Assembly (NCBI GenBank): GCA_000720375.1
Contig: JOAA01000003.1
Span: 1-64,000 of the forward strand
Length of the DNA stretch: 64,000 nt
Reading direction: 5' to 3'
Source: Rhodococcus rhodnii
GTDB lineage: Bacteria; Actinomycetota; Actinomycetes; Mycobacteriales; Pseudonocardiaceae
In this document: piece by piece, positions 39,214 to 47,789 of the stretch
How the letters are laid out: each line of letters opens with the position of its first letter
Numbering within the stretch: position 1 is the first letter of the stretch
The notes under the pieces: generated by a model
The model's input: the letters and a program-made list of their open reading frames with translations, nothing else
Told to the model about the DNA's origin: nothing
Databases searched by the model: none
Made by a program: the position numbers and the translations under genes

Positions 39214-39779
39214 TCGCCGACATCTGGTTCGACCCGTCCTGCCCGTACACGTGGACGACCTCACGGTGGCTGGTCGAGGTCACCAAGGTCCGGCCGGTCG
39301 AGATCCGCTGGCACGTGATGAGCCTGTCGGTGCTCAACGAAGGCCGCGACGACGATCCGGAAGGCGACCCCGAGGGATATCTCTGGTACCCGGTCCGTGT
39401 TTGCGCTGCCGTGCAACAGAAATACGGAAGCGAAGCACTCGGCCGCTTCTACACCGGGCTATGGAACGGCCCCGACGAATGGATCGGCACGTTCGCGCCC
39501 GCGTTGGAACGCGCCGGACTGCCCACCGAACTCGCCTCGGCCGGGCCGGAGTACGACGACGCCGTCCGCGCGTCACACGCCGAAGCGATGAACCACCTCG
39601 GCCCGCACGTCGGCACCCCGATCATCGTGGCCGACGGTACCGCGTTCTTCGGGCCGGTCATCTCCAAGATCCCGGTCGGCGAACCCGCCGGGCGGCTCTG
39701 GGACGGCACGCTGCTGGTCGCGTCGACACCGGGATTCCACGAGCTCAAGGGTGCCGTGCACGCCGAACCGCAACGCTGA
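39210..39779 (+). CDS. DsbA-like thioredoxin-fold protein, second Rv2466c-type paralogue (CPYT)
   Basis: Protein of 189 residues sharing the Rv2466c framework: [43 protein letters not shown] and [14 protein letters not shown]. The active site is CPYT, so again only the first cysteine is kept. The segment around [16 protein letters not shown] replaces the AWGPVRV stretch of the first paralogue (5081). ATG at 39210 overlaps the TetR stop, so expression is tied to the TetR gene and perhaps to the divergent ABC exporter. A mycothiol-linked reduction of a compound sensed by TetR is a reasonable guess, no more. Confidence 0.82.
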   Translation: MIADIWFDPSCPYTWTTSRWLVEVTKVRPVEIRWHVMSLSVLNEGRDDDPEGDPEGYLWYPVRVCAAVQQKYGSEALGRFYTGLWNGPDEWIGTFAPALERAGLPTELASAGPEYDDAVRASHAEAMNHLGPHVGTPIIVADGTAFFGPVISKIPVGEPAGRLWDGTLLVASTPGFHELKGAVHAEPQR

Positions 39780-39915
39780 GCCCGGGTGCTGGGCAGAATG
39801 GCGGGCGTGCGGATCGGGTTGCTGGGATGCTGGCGCTGACACGTGACCAGATCGGTCCGCTTCCCGGCTGGCACGTGCCTTCCGCGCGACCGCCGGGACA
39901 GGCGAGGCTCGTGTC

Positions 39916-40464
39916 ATGACCAAGGCGCTGATCGTGATCGACGTGCAGGAATCGTTTCGGCAGCGGCCCAACTGGGCCGAGCTTTCCAACCCGGACATCG
40001 TCGGGCAGGTGAACCGGCTGGTGGATCTGGCCAGGGCGGAGAACGACCTGGTGGTGTGGGTTCTGCACAGTGAGCCGGGCAGTGGCACGGTGTTCGACCC
40101 GGCGAGCGGCCACGTGCGCCTGCTCGACGGGCTGAAGCCGGACGAAGGCGAACCGGTACTGACCAAGACGTCGCACAACGCGTTCACCACGACGAACCTG
40201 CAGCAGACGCTCACCACGCGCGGCATCCGGGAACTGCTGATCAGCGGTATCCGGACCGAGCAGTGCTGCGAGACCACCACCCGGGTCGGCAGCGATCTCG
40301 GTTTCGAGATGACGTTCGTCACCGACGCCACCGCGACCACGCCCCTGCCGCACTGGAAGACGGGCGCCGTGCTCGGCACCGATGAGCTGATCGAGCGGAC
40401 CGAGTACGCGTTGGCGGGGAGGTTTGCGACGATAGCGACCGTGGCGGAGCTGACCGGATCGTGA
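39916..40464 (+). CDS. Cysteine hydrolase, isochorismatase-like
   Basis: Hydrolase of 182 residues of the isochorismatase superfamily. ALIVIDVQESF gives the catalytic Asp, LTKTSHNAF the Lys, and ISGIRTEQCCETTTR the nucleophile Cys (one of the paired cysteines). The substrate could be an amide or N-carbamoyl compound; it cannot be fixed. ATG at 39916. Its TGA overlaps the GTG start of the GlxA-type regulator (GTGA), a pairing in which the regulator commonly controls the hydrolase. Confidence 0.87.
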   Translation: MTKALIVIDVQESFRQRPNWAELSNPDIVGQVNRLVDLARAENDLVVWVLHSEPGSGTVFDPASGHVRLLDGLKPDEGEPVLTKTSHNAFTTTNLQQTLTTRGIRELLISGIRTEQCCETTTRVGSDLGFEMTFVTDATATTPLPHWKTGAVLGTDELIERTEYALAGRFATIATVAELTGS

Positions 40465-41363
40465 CCCGAGTGGTCTTCTTGCTGGTCCCGGGAGTCCACC
40501 TGCTGGATCTCTCGGGGCCGGCGCAGGTGTTCTCCAGCGCGGCCGACCTCGGCCTGGACTACGACCTGTCGTACGTCGCGGAGACCACCTCGGTCGCCAG
40601 CGCCCAAGGGTTGACGCTGCACGCGGACACCGCGCTGCCAAGACTGTCCACTGAGGACCTGATACTGACGCCGGGCTGGCGCTCCCCCACGCTCGCCAAC
40701 ACCGGGAGGCTGAGCGAGACGACGTTGGCCTGGCTGCGTGACCACCATGCTGCGGGTGGTGTCGTGGCGAGCGTATGCGCGGGCGCGGATGTGTTGGGGC
40801 GCGCGGGTTTGCTCGACGGCCGTCGCTGCACGACACACCATGACCTGCAGGACGAGCTGGAGCGTCGCTATCCGCGGGCCACGGTTGTGCGTGACGTGCT
40901 TTATGTCGTGGACAGCCGAGTGATCACCTCAGCGGGGATCGCAAGCGGCATCGACCTGGCGCTGCACCTGATCACAACGCGGCACGGTCCGGGCGCCGCC
41001 GCCAGCATCGCCCGCACGATGGTCGTCTACGCACGCCGTAACGGCGACGAACTGCAGTCCAGCGTCCTGCTCAAACACCGGTCACATGTGAACGAGACCG
41101 TGCACCGCATCCAGGACGTCATCGAAACCCGCATGACGGATCGACTGTCTCTGGCTGAACTCGCGCGCCTGAGCGGCTGCAGCGAACGAACAGTGACACG
41201 CCTGTTCAGCCGCGCCACGGGCATGACGCCCTTGCGTTACCAGCAGGCACTGCGCGTCGAACGCGCGGAACACCTCATCGGTCATGGTGCCACCGTCGAG
41301 TCGGCCGCGCGCATGGTCGGCTTCGAGGACGCTCGCATGCTCCGCCGCCTCCGCTCACGTTGA
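40461..41363 (+). CDS. GlxA-type regulator (DJ-1/PfpI domain plus AraC HTH)
   Basis: Regulator of 300 residues. The N-terminal DJ-1/PfpI-like domain contains VVASVCAGADVLGRAGLLDG with the nucleophile-elbow Cys position. Residues about 210-300 form an AraC-type double helix-turn-helix (LSLAELARLSGCSERTVTRL, then MTPLRYQQALRVERAEHL). The C-terminus stops soon after MVGFEDARMLRR. The GTG start overlaps the cysteine hydrolase stop. It probably activates that operon in response to its substrate. Confidence 0.88.
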   Translation: MTRVVFLLVPGVHLLDLSGPAQVFSSAADLGLDYDLSYVAETTSVASAQGLTLHADTALPRLSTEDLILTPGWRSPTLANTGRLSETTLAWLRDHHAAGGVVASVCAGADVLGRAGLLDGRRCTTHHDLQDELERRYPRATVVRDVLYVVDSRVITSAGIASGIDLALHLITTRHGPGAAASIARTMVVYARRNGDELQSSVLLKHRSHVNETVHRIQDVIETRMTDRLSLAELARLSGCSERTVTRLFSRATGMTPLRYQQALRVERAEHLIGHGATVESAARMVGFEDARMLRRLRSR

Positions 41364-41372
41364 CAGACCCGG

Positions 41373-41397
41373 TAGCTTTGTTTGCAAAGCAAAGCTA
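41373..41397. promoter_or_regulatory. AT-rich palindrome upstream of the hemerythrin gene
   Basis: TAGCTTTG (41373-41380) and CAAAGCTA (41390-41397) flank TTTGCAAAG, itself containing TTTGCAAA. The site lies between the GlxA stop and the hemerythrin start (41415), 18 bases upstream of the latter. It could be an operator for the hemerythrin gene or a terminator of the preceding operon. The low GC content stands out from its surroundings. Confidence 0.5.
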
Positions 41398-41414
41398 TCT
41401 CTCGGGAGGCTGTC

Positions 41415-41819
41415 GTGCCCACGCCGGACCGCAAGCGCGCCATGGCCGCACAACTCGTCCGTGCGCATGACGACCTGCGCCGCGAGCTGCGGCGGGTCCG
41501 TTCACAACTCGGCAAGAGCGACGCGGCGCTCAGCCGGAGCCTGACCACGCATTGCCTCGCGTTCTGCGACAACCTGCGGCACCACCACACCATGGAAGAC
41601 AACGCGTTCGCCCTGTTCGACAGCGACCTGGCACCGGTGCTCGACCGGCTGCGCCAGGAGCATCATGTGGTGTCGTCCGCGCTCGGCCAGATCAGGGAGC
41701 TGCTTGGCTCCGACACGGCGGCCGCCGACGTGGAATTGGCCCTCGAGCAGCTCTCCGAGCAGCTGGAACGGCATTTCGCGTACGAGGAAGAGCAACTCCT
41801 GCCTGTCCTGAACGGGTAA
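41415..41819 (+). CDS. Hemerythrin HHE-domain protein
   Basis: Helical di-iron binding protein of 134 residues. Ligand-type residues are seen in RAHDDLRREL, FCDNLRHHHTMEDNAF, RLRQEHHVVSS and RHFAYEEEQLLP, the HHE pattern. Such proteins bind oxygen or NO or act as iron and redox sensors. GTG at 41415 follows GGGAGG at six bases; the longer in-frame form starting inside the palindrome is rejected. The LacI gene follows 17 bases later on the same strand. Confidence 0.88.
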   Translation: MPTPDRKRAMAAQLVRAHDDLRRELRRVRSQLGKSDAALSRSLTTHCLAFCDNLRHHHTMEDNAFALFDSDLAPVLDRLRQEHHVVSSALGQIRELLGSDTAAADVELALEQLSEQLERHFAYEEEQLLPVLNG

Positions 41820-41836
41820 GTCAGTACCCTTTGCGG

Positions 41837-42898
41837 GTGAGTTCCAGGCGACCGACGCTCGACACGGTGGCACGCGAGGTAGGCGTGTCCCGCGCGACGG
41901 TGTCCAACGCCTACAACCGGCCTGATCAACTGTCCGAGCGGCTACGTGCGGAAATCATGAGCGCCGCGGCCCGGCTCGGCTACGCGGGGCCGGACCCGAT
42001 CGCGCGCAGTCTGGCCACCCAGCGCTCCGGCGCGGTCGCGGTGATGCTCGACCGTGGCCTGTCCGCCGCGTTCTCCGACCCGGCGCTGTCGATCATGCTC
42101 GACACCTTGGCGTCCACAGTCGACACCGGGGAACGGTCGCTGGTACTGATGCCAGGCGGCCCTCAAGGCGGAGGCCCGACCACCGCAGCCGTTGCCCGAG
42201 TGCATGCGGATGTCGTGATCGCGTACTCCCTGCCCGACAACGCACCGGCACTCGCCGCTGTCCGCGAACGCGGCCTGCCGTTGGTGGTGGTCGACCAGCC
42301 CGGCGCCGACGTCCGCGTCGCCGACCGCGAGGGCGCGTCGCTCGCCGCGCGGCACGTGATGGACCTTGGCCACCGGGACATCGGCATCATCAGCCTGGAC
42401 ATGTCCCCCGACGGCCAGACCGGGCCGGTGAGTCCACAGAGGATCAGCACGGCCCAGTTCCAGGTGACGGTCGAACGCCTCACCGGCTATCTGGACCACG
42501 TGCCACCGTCGACGCCGATCTGGGAAGCGTCCGCCAGCCGCCGTGAACTCGGCCGCGAGGCAGCCGCATGGCTGTTGGCCCAATCCCCTCGCCCAACAGC
42601 ACTACTGTGCATGTCCGACGAGTTGGCGATCGGCGCAATTCGCGCGGCACGTGACGTAGATCTCGGCGTGCCTGGAGATCTCACGATCGTGGGGTTCGAC
42701 GACACACCAGCGGCCGCGTGGGCCGATCCACCGCTGACGACGATCCGGCAGGACCTGCTCGAGAAGGGCAGACAGACCGGTGAGCAGGCACTTCGTCTGC
42801 TGGACGGCAGACCGCCCGGCGAGCCGGTGACCATCCCCGTCACCTTGGTGGCGCGCGCCTCCAGCGGAGAAGTGCCGGGCAGACGCCTACCCCGGTGA
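41837..42898 (+). CDS. LacI-family transcriptional regulator
   Basis: Regulator of 353 residues. The N-terminal helix-turn-helix reads LDTVAREVGVSRATVSNAYN with the hinge helix SERLRAEIMSAAARLGY. A periplasmic-binding-protein-like sensor domain follows and ends with the GFDDTPAAAWADPPLTTIRQ segment. GTG at 41837 gives the normal family start; ribosome site weak. The target and sugar are unknown. It may regulate distant genes, such as the MFS gene with the CTGAAGCGCTTCAG operators; this is not shown. Confidence 0.88.
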   Translation: MSSRRPTLDTVAREVGVSRATVSNAYNRPDQLSERLRAEIMSAAARLGYAGPDPIARSLATQRSGAVAVMLDRGLSAAFSDPALSIMLDTLASTVDTGERSLVLMPGGPQGGGPTTAAVARVHADVVIAYSLPDNAPALAAVRERGLPLVVVDQPGADVRVADREGASLAARHVMDLGHRDIGIISLDMSPDGQTGPVSPQRISTAQFQVTVERLTGYLDHVPPSTPIWEASASRRELGREAAAWLLAQSPRPTALLCMSDELAIGAIRAARDVDLGVPGDLTIVGFDDTPAAAWADPPLTTIRQDLLEKGRQTGEQALRLLDGRPPGEPVTIPVTLVARASSGEVPGRRLPR

Positions 42899-42986
42899 TC
42901 TTGTTCACCCAGACTGGTGCGATTCAGAAACATTGCGGCGTCGGCGAACGATCACCCTTCTGAAGGCGGTTAGCCTGCCGCCCTCA

Positions 42987-43059
42987 GCCCCCGTAGCTCA
43001 GCGGATAGAGCGAGAGACTTCTAATCTCTTGGTCGCAGGTTCGAGTCCTGCCGGGGGCA
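42987..43059 (+). tRNA. tRNA-Arg (anticodon TCT)
   Basis: A 73-base cloverleaf. Acceptor GCCCCCG pairs with CGGGGGC, the D-arm is GCTC/GAGC and the anticodon stem AGAGA pairs with TCTCT around the loop CTTCTAA (anticodon TCT at 43020-43022). The T-arm contains GGTTCGAGTCC. The 3-prime CCA is not encoded (ACC follows the acceptor). It reads AGA codons, which are rare in this high-GC DNA. No integrase or duplicated 3-prime end is seen nearby. Confidence 0.95.
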
Positions 43060-43305
43060 CCCTTTCTCCATCCAGCCTTCACCCACGGTCCACCCTGTCC
43101 CTGGAGTGGACCGCTCCGCCGGAGGTTACCCGCGACTTCCAGCGAACAAACCTCAAGGAACCAATCTTCGTTCCCCCAATCAGGTGAAGCTGACCGTGCA
43201 CCTTTCCTAGCGCTCCCAGCGACCCGGGCCTCAATTGCGTTTATTTCGATTGTTGCGCATACTGCGTTTGGAGTGGTACTTGGCGCCGATGCGAATGGAG
43301 TAGCG

Positions 43306-43767
43306 ATGACGACGCTGGCCTTGGACACCGTCATGCCTGGCCAGGGCGACATAAACACGGCGCACCAGGCACTTCCGCACATCAAGGAGTACTTGGTCAG
43401 GCACCAGAGCCAGAAGACGGTCCACCTGCTCGTCGATGACGAGGAAGGCGCCGAGCCACTCGAGGTTCCACGCGCCGCAGTGGAGTTACTGGCCCGGATC
43501 CTGGCACACATGGCGGCGGGCCAAGGGGTCTCGATCGTGCCCGCACATGCCGAATTGACCACGCAGCAAGCCGCCGACCTGCTCAACGTGTCCCGGCCGT
43601 TCCTGATCACGTTGCTGGAAGACGGGAAGATCGAGTACCGCACCGTCGGCACGCATCGCCGGGTCAAGGCTGCATCGCTGCTCGCCTACATGCGGAACGA
43701 TGACCGAAGTCGCCAGGCGGCAGCCGATGAGCTCTCTGCCTTGAATCAGGAGATGGGGCTGAGCTGA
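43306..43767 (+). CDS. Excisionase-type HTH antitoxin
   Basis: Protein of 153 residues. The C-terminal half has the MerR/excisionase helix-turn-helix LTTQQAADLLNVSRPFLITLLEDG, followed by IEYRTVGTHRRV. The N-terminal half holds LHLLVDDEE-like strands and RAAVELLARILAHMA. Antitoxins of this type are usually paired with a PIN-domain ribonuclease. ATG at 43306 follows GGAG. Directly downstream, three bases after the stop, only the first 18 codons of such a toxin remain, so the antitoxin looks orphaned. Confidence 0.85.
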   Translation: MTTLALDTVMPGQGDINTAHQALPHIKEYLVRHQSQKTVHLLVDDEEGAEPLEVPRAAVELLARILAHMAAGQGVSIVPAHAELTTQQAADLLNVSRPFLITLLEDGKIEYRTVGTHRRVKAASLLAYMRNDDRSRQAAADELSALNQEMGLS

Positions 43768-43770
43768 CCC

Positions 43771-43824
43771 GTGGCCTTCGTTGTCGTCTACGACGCGAAT
43801 GTTCTCTACCCCAACGCTTTGCGT
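43771..43824 (+). pseudogene. Truncated PIN-domain toxin, N-terminal remnant
   Basis: The frame beginning GTG at 43771 encodes MAFVVVYDANVLYPNALR, the usual start of VapC-like PIN toxins in this antitoxin arrangement, including the first metal-binding Asp in YDANVLYP. After residue 18 the sequence (ARKGSSSCFPG) no longer looks like a PIN domain, and within 70 bases the next gene starts. The remaining roughly 150 residues and three acidic residues of the active site are missing. A deletion that removed the toxin but kept the antitoxin is the simplest reading. Confidence 0.75.
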
Positions 43825-43893
43825 GCTCGAAAAGGTTCCTCGTCTTGTTTTCCAGGCCCTGGGCGTGCACGCGCGATGGCTAGGCTGTCGAGG

Positions 43894-44616
43894 GTGGAGA
43901 TCTTCGACGACCTCGAGGCCGAGTACGACCGGCTGGACGGCATCTTCGCCACGTTGTCCGACGAGCAGTGGGCGCGTCCGTCGGCCGCCGAGGGCTGGAG
44001 CAACATCGATGTGTTGTTGCATCTCGCACAGTCCGAGGAAACGGTTGCCGCCACGGTGAAAGGTGACGTGACACGCGAGCGCGGAGCCATGACCGTGGAC
44101 GAGGCGATGGACTTCTGGGTACGCGCCGAACGCGCTGGGCCCGAGGTGGTCTATCCGCGCTGGCAAGCGGCCAGGCGAATATCCGTCCAGGTCCTGCGCA
44201 CCGCAGATCCCGCCAAAGCATCGCCGTGGGCGTCCGCTCCTCTAAGGCCAGCGACGATGGCGACCACGCGACTGGCCGAACATTGGGCCCACGCCTTGGA
44301 CATCACCGGCCCGCTCGACATTCCGTATCCGGACACCGACCGGCTCAGGCACATCGCCCGGTTGGGCCACCGCACCTTGCCTTATGCGTTTCAGCTCGCG
44401 GGCGAAGAACCCGTGCCCATCAGGGCAGAATTGACCGGACCGGAGGGCACGAGCTGGCAGTTCGGACCGGAGGACGCGGCGGACGTGATCAGTGGACCGC
44501 TCGGGGCGTTCTGCCGGGTCGGCGCGCAACGGCTCAAGCCCGAGGACTCCGGTTTGACGACCTCAGGACCGCACGCGGCCACCGCGCTACGACTGTTGCG
44601 GAACTACGCGGCCTGA
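43894..44616 (+). CDS. DinB-fold maleylpyruvate isomerase-family protein
   Basis: Protein of 240 residues with the mycothiol-linked DinB/maleylpyruvate isomerase N-terminal fold. It starts MEIFDDLEAEYDRLDGIF, then SDEQWARPSAAEGWSNIDVL and LHLAQSEE with metal-ligand histidines; TTRLAEHWAHALDI supplies the third. A small C-terminal domain follows. GTG at 43894 matches family starts; an ATG at 43876 is possible. The coding frame is by chance continuous with the truncated PIN remnant upstream. The substrate is unknown. Confidence 0.82.
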   Translation: MEIFDDLEAEYDRLDGIFATLSDEQWARPSAAEGWSNIDVLLHLAQSEETVAATVKGDVTRERGAMTVDEAMDFWVRAERAGPEVVYPRWQAARRISVQVLRTADPAKASPWASAPLRPATMATTRLAEHWAHALDITGPLDIPYPDTDRLRHIARLGHRTLPYAFQLAGEEPVPIRAELTGPEGTSWQFGPEDAADVISGPLGAFCRVGAQRLKPEDSGLTTSGPHAATALRLLRNYAA

Positions 44617-44618
44617 CA

Positions 44619-45452
44619 TCAGCTTGGCGGCGCGAACGGGTTGTCCTGCGACGGCGGTTCGGCGGCGGGTTGTGCATCCTGTGGCCGGTACTGCTGCTGT
44701 TGGGACCGCCGGGCCTCTTCACGGGTGCGCCGTTCGGCCAATATCGCCGCCAGGTACTCCGGGATCGGCACGTTGGGCGGCACCGGGCTGTCCAGGCGCG
44801 CGCTCACTTCGGCGGCGAGGCGGTTGCCGAGGTTGTGGGCTGCTTCCGGGGCCAGTTCGTGCAGTCTGCCGAGGTACTGGCGGATGGCCAGCGCGAGATC
44901 GTTGGGCAGGCCCGAGACGTTCTGCGTGGTCGCCCATCCGGCGAGCGGCGGCGGCATGTAGACCGGAGCCACCGCTTGCTCGGGAATGCGTTCCCGGACC
45001 ACGAAGGTGCCCGCGAGCATGTCGCCCACCCGCTGGCTGTTGCGCGACGACAGCGACACGATCACCGCGACCGCACCGAACAGTCCAACGCCCCAGAAGT
45101 CGACGAAGAACCCGGCGAGGCCACGGACCAGCGCATGCCGGAACCGAATCGGCCCGCCGTCAACCCGCACCACACGCAGGCCCGCCGCGGCTTTGCCGAC
45201 GGTCTTGCCGCGGGTCATCGTCTCCGCCAGCACCGGGTAGCCGACCAGCACAATGACCAGGCCGACGAGCGTGGTCGCGGACTGCAGCGCGCCGTCGAAC
45301 CCGACCAGGCCGGCCGCGCCGAGCACCAGGAACAGGATCAGCAGCGTGACGAACTGGATCAGCACGTCGAGTGCGAACGCCAGACCGCGGCTGGCCAGCC
45401 TCGCCACCCGCATCTCCAGCAGCACAGCCTCGCCGCTGACTAGATCTGACAT
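44619..45452 (-). CDS. RDD-family membrane protein
   Basis: Membrane protein of 277 residues with an RDD domain. Four helices lie in residues 20-160 (for example FALDVLIQFVTLLILFLVLG and ATTLVGLVIVLVGYPV). RLASRGLAFALD gives the Arg/Asp pair, and TRGKTVGKAAAGLRVV is the other signature. The C-terminal 100 residues are a Pro/Gln-rich cytoplasmic tail (QQQQYRPQDAQP). The ATG at 45452 follows AGGGGGT. It is divergent from the SpoIIM gene with 35 bases between. The function of RDD proteins is mostly unknown; some move ions. Confidence 0.85.
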   Translation of the reverse strand: MSDLVSGEAVLLEMRVARLASRGLAFALDVLIQFVTLLILFLVLGAAGLVGFDGALQSATTLVGLVIVLVGYPVLAETMTRGKTVGKAAAGLRVVRVDGGPIRFRHALVRGLAGFFVDFWGVGLFGAVAVIVSLSSRNSQRVGDMLAGTFVVRERIPEQAVAPVYMPPPLAGWATTQNVSGLPNDLALAIRQYLGRLHELAPEAAHNLGNRLAAEVSARLDSPVPPNVPIPEYLAAILAERRTREEARRSQQQQYRPQDAQPAAEPPSQDNPFAPPS

Positions 45453-45487
45453 GCCCACCCCCTGGTCAATGCGGAATAGTACGGGGT

Positions 45488-46495
45488 GTGGACATCGATT
45501 TGTTCGTCGCGGCACACCGCGCGGAATGGGACCGGCTGGCCGAGCTGGTCCGGCGCGGTGGATCCGTGCGCGGCGCCGAGGCCGACGAGTTGGTCCGGCT
45601 GTACCAGCGCACCGCGACGCACCTGTCCATTGTGCGCACCGAGCTGCCCGATCCCGCGCTGATCGGCCGGTTGTCCACGCTCGTCGCGCGGGCCCGTTCG
45701 GCGATCACCGGAACGCACAGCCCCGCGTGGCGTGAGATCGGCTTGTTCTTCTCCCGGCGACTGCCCGCCGCGTTGTACCTCGGCTGGCGCTGGTGGGTGC
45801 CGACCGGGCTGCTGTTCATGGGGGTCACCGCGTTGATCGCGCTGTGGATCGCGGGCAACCCGGAGGTCCAGGCCAGCATTTACGCCCCGGACGAGATCAG
45901 GGAGATGACCAGGCCGGGCGGCGAGTTCGAGAACTACTACTCCAGCAGACCCGCCGCCTCCTTCGCCGCGGGTGTCTGGACCAACAACGCCTGGGTGGCC
46001 GCGGGCTGCCTGATGCTCGGCGTGCTGCTGGGCCTGCCGGTCGTCTACATGCTGTGGATGAACGCGGTGAACGTCGGCATCGGCGGCGGCCTGATGATGT
46101 CCGTCGGCCGCGGCGACGTCTTCCTCGGCCTGATCACACCGCACGGCCTGCTCGAACTGACCGCCGTGTTCGTGGCCGCAGGCATCGGGCTGAAGCTCGG
46201 CTGGACCGTCGTCGACCCGCGTGGCCGAACCCGTCCGCAAGCGCTTGCGGAGGAGGGCAGGCCTGTGGTTGTCGTAGTGCTGGGGTTGGCTTGTGTCCTG
46301 GGCATTTCCGGCGTCATCGAGGCGTTCGTGACACCGTCGGGCCTGCCGACGTGGGCGCGGATCGGCATCGGCGTGGTCGCCGAGCTGGCGTTCCTGGCAT
46401 ACGTGTTCATCATCGGCCGTCGTGCCGCTCACGCCGGCGAGACGGGCGACGTCGACGCGAAGTACGCGGGCGACAAGCTCCCGACAGCCGCCTAG
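45488..46495 (+). CDS. Stage II sporulation protein M-like membrane protein
   Basis: Membrane protein of 335 residues of the SpoIIM/DUF95 family. An N-terminal cytoplasmic helical part (DIDLFVAAHRAEWDRLAELV) is followed by five or six membrane helices, including WWVPTGLLFMGVTALIALWI and LGVLLGLPVVYMLWMNAV, and the family segment PHGLLELTAVFVAAGIGL. GTG at 45488. It ends overlapping the DUF58 stop by four bases (shared CTAG). The cluster with RDD, DUF58 and MoxR is common in actinobacteria; a role in envelope remodelling is inferred. Confidence 0.88.
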   Translation: MDIDLFVAAHRAEWDRLAELVRRGGSVRGAEADELVRLYQRTATHLSIVRTELPDPALIGRLSTLVARARSAITGTHSPAWREIGLFFSRRLPAALYLGWRWWVPTGLLFMGVTALIALWIAGNPEVQASIYAPDEIREMTRPGGEFENYYSSRPAASFAAGVWTNNAWVAAGCLMLGVLLGLPVVYMLWMNAVNVGIGGGLMMSVGRGDVFLGLITPHGLLELTAVFVAAGIGLKLGWTVVDPRGRTRPQALAEEGRPVVVVVLGLACVLGISGVIEAFVTPSGLPTWARIGIGVVAELAFLAYVFIIGRRAAHAGETGDVDAKYAGDKLPTAA

Positions 46496-47784
46496 AGCCT
46501 GCCGGCGGCTTTCAGCGCCAAGTACGCGTCCGCGAGGGCGGGAGCGAGCTCGTCCGGTGTCGCGTCAACGACTTCCACGCCACGACGCCGCAGCAAACCC
46601 GCGACGTGCTCACGCTCTTGCATCGCACGCGCTGCCGCGGCCGCGTCGAACACGGCTTCGGCGTCGCCACGAGCGTGCGCCATCTCGCTGATCCGAGGGT
46701 CCGCGACGGACGCGAGCAGCACCATATGGCGCGACGTCAACGTATGCAGGATGGGCAACAGCCCTTGTTCCAGCGGATCCGGGTCCAACCCGGTCAGCAA
46801 CACGACCAGCGAGCGGCGCCGGCTGCGGCGTAGCACCTCAGCGGCGATGCCCGACGCGTCCGACTCCACCAATGTGGGCTGCAACGGCGCCATGCTGTTG
46901 ACCAAGGCGGGCAACAGATCCGCGGCCGACGAGCCCTGCACGCTGGCCCGTACCTGCCGGTCGTAGGCGATGAAGTCGACGCGGTCACCGGCTCGGGCGG
47001 CCAGCGCGGCCAGCAGCAACGCGGCGTCCATCGAGGCGTCCAGACGGGGAATGTCACCGACGCGTCCCGCGGACGTGCGGCCGGTGTCCAGCACGACCAT
47101 CAGGTGCCGGTCGCGTTCCGGCCGCCAGGTCCGGATCATCACGTCCGTTGAGCGAGCCGTTGCGCGCCAGTCGATCGAGCGGACATCGTCACCAGCCACA
47201 TAGGACCGCAGCGAGTCGAACTCAGTGCCCTGACCGCGAGCCAAAGTCCGTAGCCTGCCGTCGAGGTCACGCAACCGGTCCAACCGGGACGGCAAGTGCT
47301 TGTGGCTGGTGAACGGCGGCAGCGCCCGCACGGTCCACGGAACGCTGTGCGACCCCTGTCGTGCAGCCAAACCCAGCGGACCGAACGCTCGAACCGTGAC
47401 CCGCTCTGCCATCCGGTCACCGCGACGGGTCGGCAGCAGGGGCGTGGTCACGGTCTGCTGACCACCGCCGGGAATGTCCAGTGCATGCCTGTCCTGCGCG
47501 CCCGCGCTGGGCGGCCACGCGTCCCGAAGCACGCCATGAATCCTGGCGCGGCCTGGATTCATCACGGTCAACGTCACCTCGGCGGGCTCACCCAGCCGCA
47601 CTGCCCGGGTGCCGCCACGCGAGAACGTCAAGGCACGGACCGATCCCGCCAGCGCGAGGTCGACCACCATCGCAGCCAGAATCAGCCCGGTGACCAGGAA
47701 AATCCCGGCCCACGAAGGAAGCAGGAGACCGACGACGAGGGCGCCGAGCAGAGCGAGCAGCCCCGCGCGCCCGCTGATCGCCAC
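46492..47784 (-). CDS. DUF58 domain protein (vWA-like), MoxR partner
   Basis: Protein of 430 residues. Two N-terminal membrane helices (GLLALLGALVVGLLL, IFLVTGLILAAMVVDLAL) precede the DUF58 region. YVAGDDVRSIDWRATAR is the signature, and a vWA-like fold carries LMVVLDTGRTS in place of a full DxSxS. GTG at 47784 is five bases after the moxR stop, so the pair is coupled, as is usual for MoxR-DUF58 modules. These are thought to assist folding or assembly of surface complexes. Confidence 0.88.
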   Translation of the reverse strand: MAISGRAGLLALLGALVVGLLLPSWAGIFLVTGLILAAMVVDLALAGSVRALTFSRGGTRAVRLGEPAEVTLTVMNPGRARIHGVLRDAWPPSAGAQDRHALDIPGGGQQTVTTPLLPTRRGDRMAERVTVRAFGPLGLAARQGSHSVPWTVRALPPFTSHKHLPSRLDRLRDLDGRLRTLARGQGTEFDSLRSYVAGDDVRSIDWRATARSTDVMIRTWRPERDRHLMVVLDTGRTSAGRVGDIPRLDASMDAALLLAALAARAGDRVDFIAYDRQVRASVQGSSAADLLPALVNSMAPLQPTLVESDASGIAAEVLRRSRRRSLVVLLTGLDPDPLEQGLLPILHTLTSRHMVLLASVADPRISEMAHARGDAEAVFDAAAAARAMQEREHVAGLLRRRGVEVVDATPDELAPALADAYLALKAAGRL

Positions 47785-47789
47785 GGGCG

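Noticed and set aside
39780..39915. Small gene between the CPYT protein and the cysteine hydrolase
   Set aside because: No start with a ribosome site and no family-like sequence; treated as spacer.
42987..43059. tRNA-Arg as an attachment site of an integrated element
   Set aside because: No integrase, relaxase or phage genes, and no repeated tRNA 3-prime end was found downstream.
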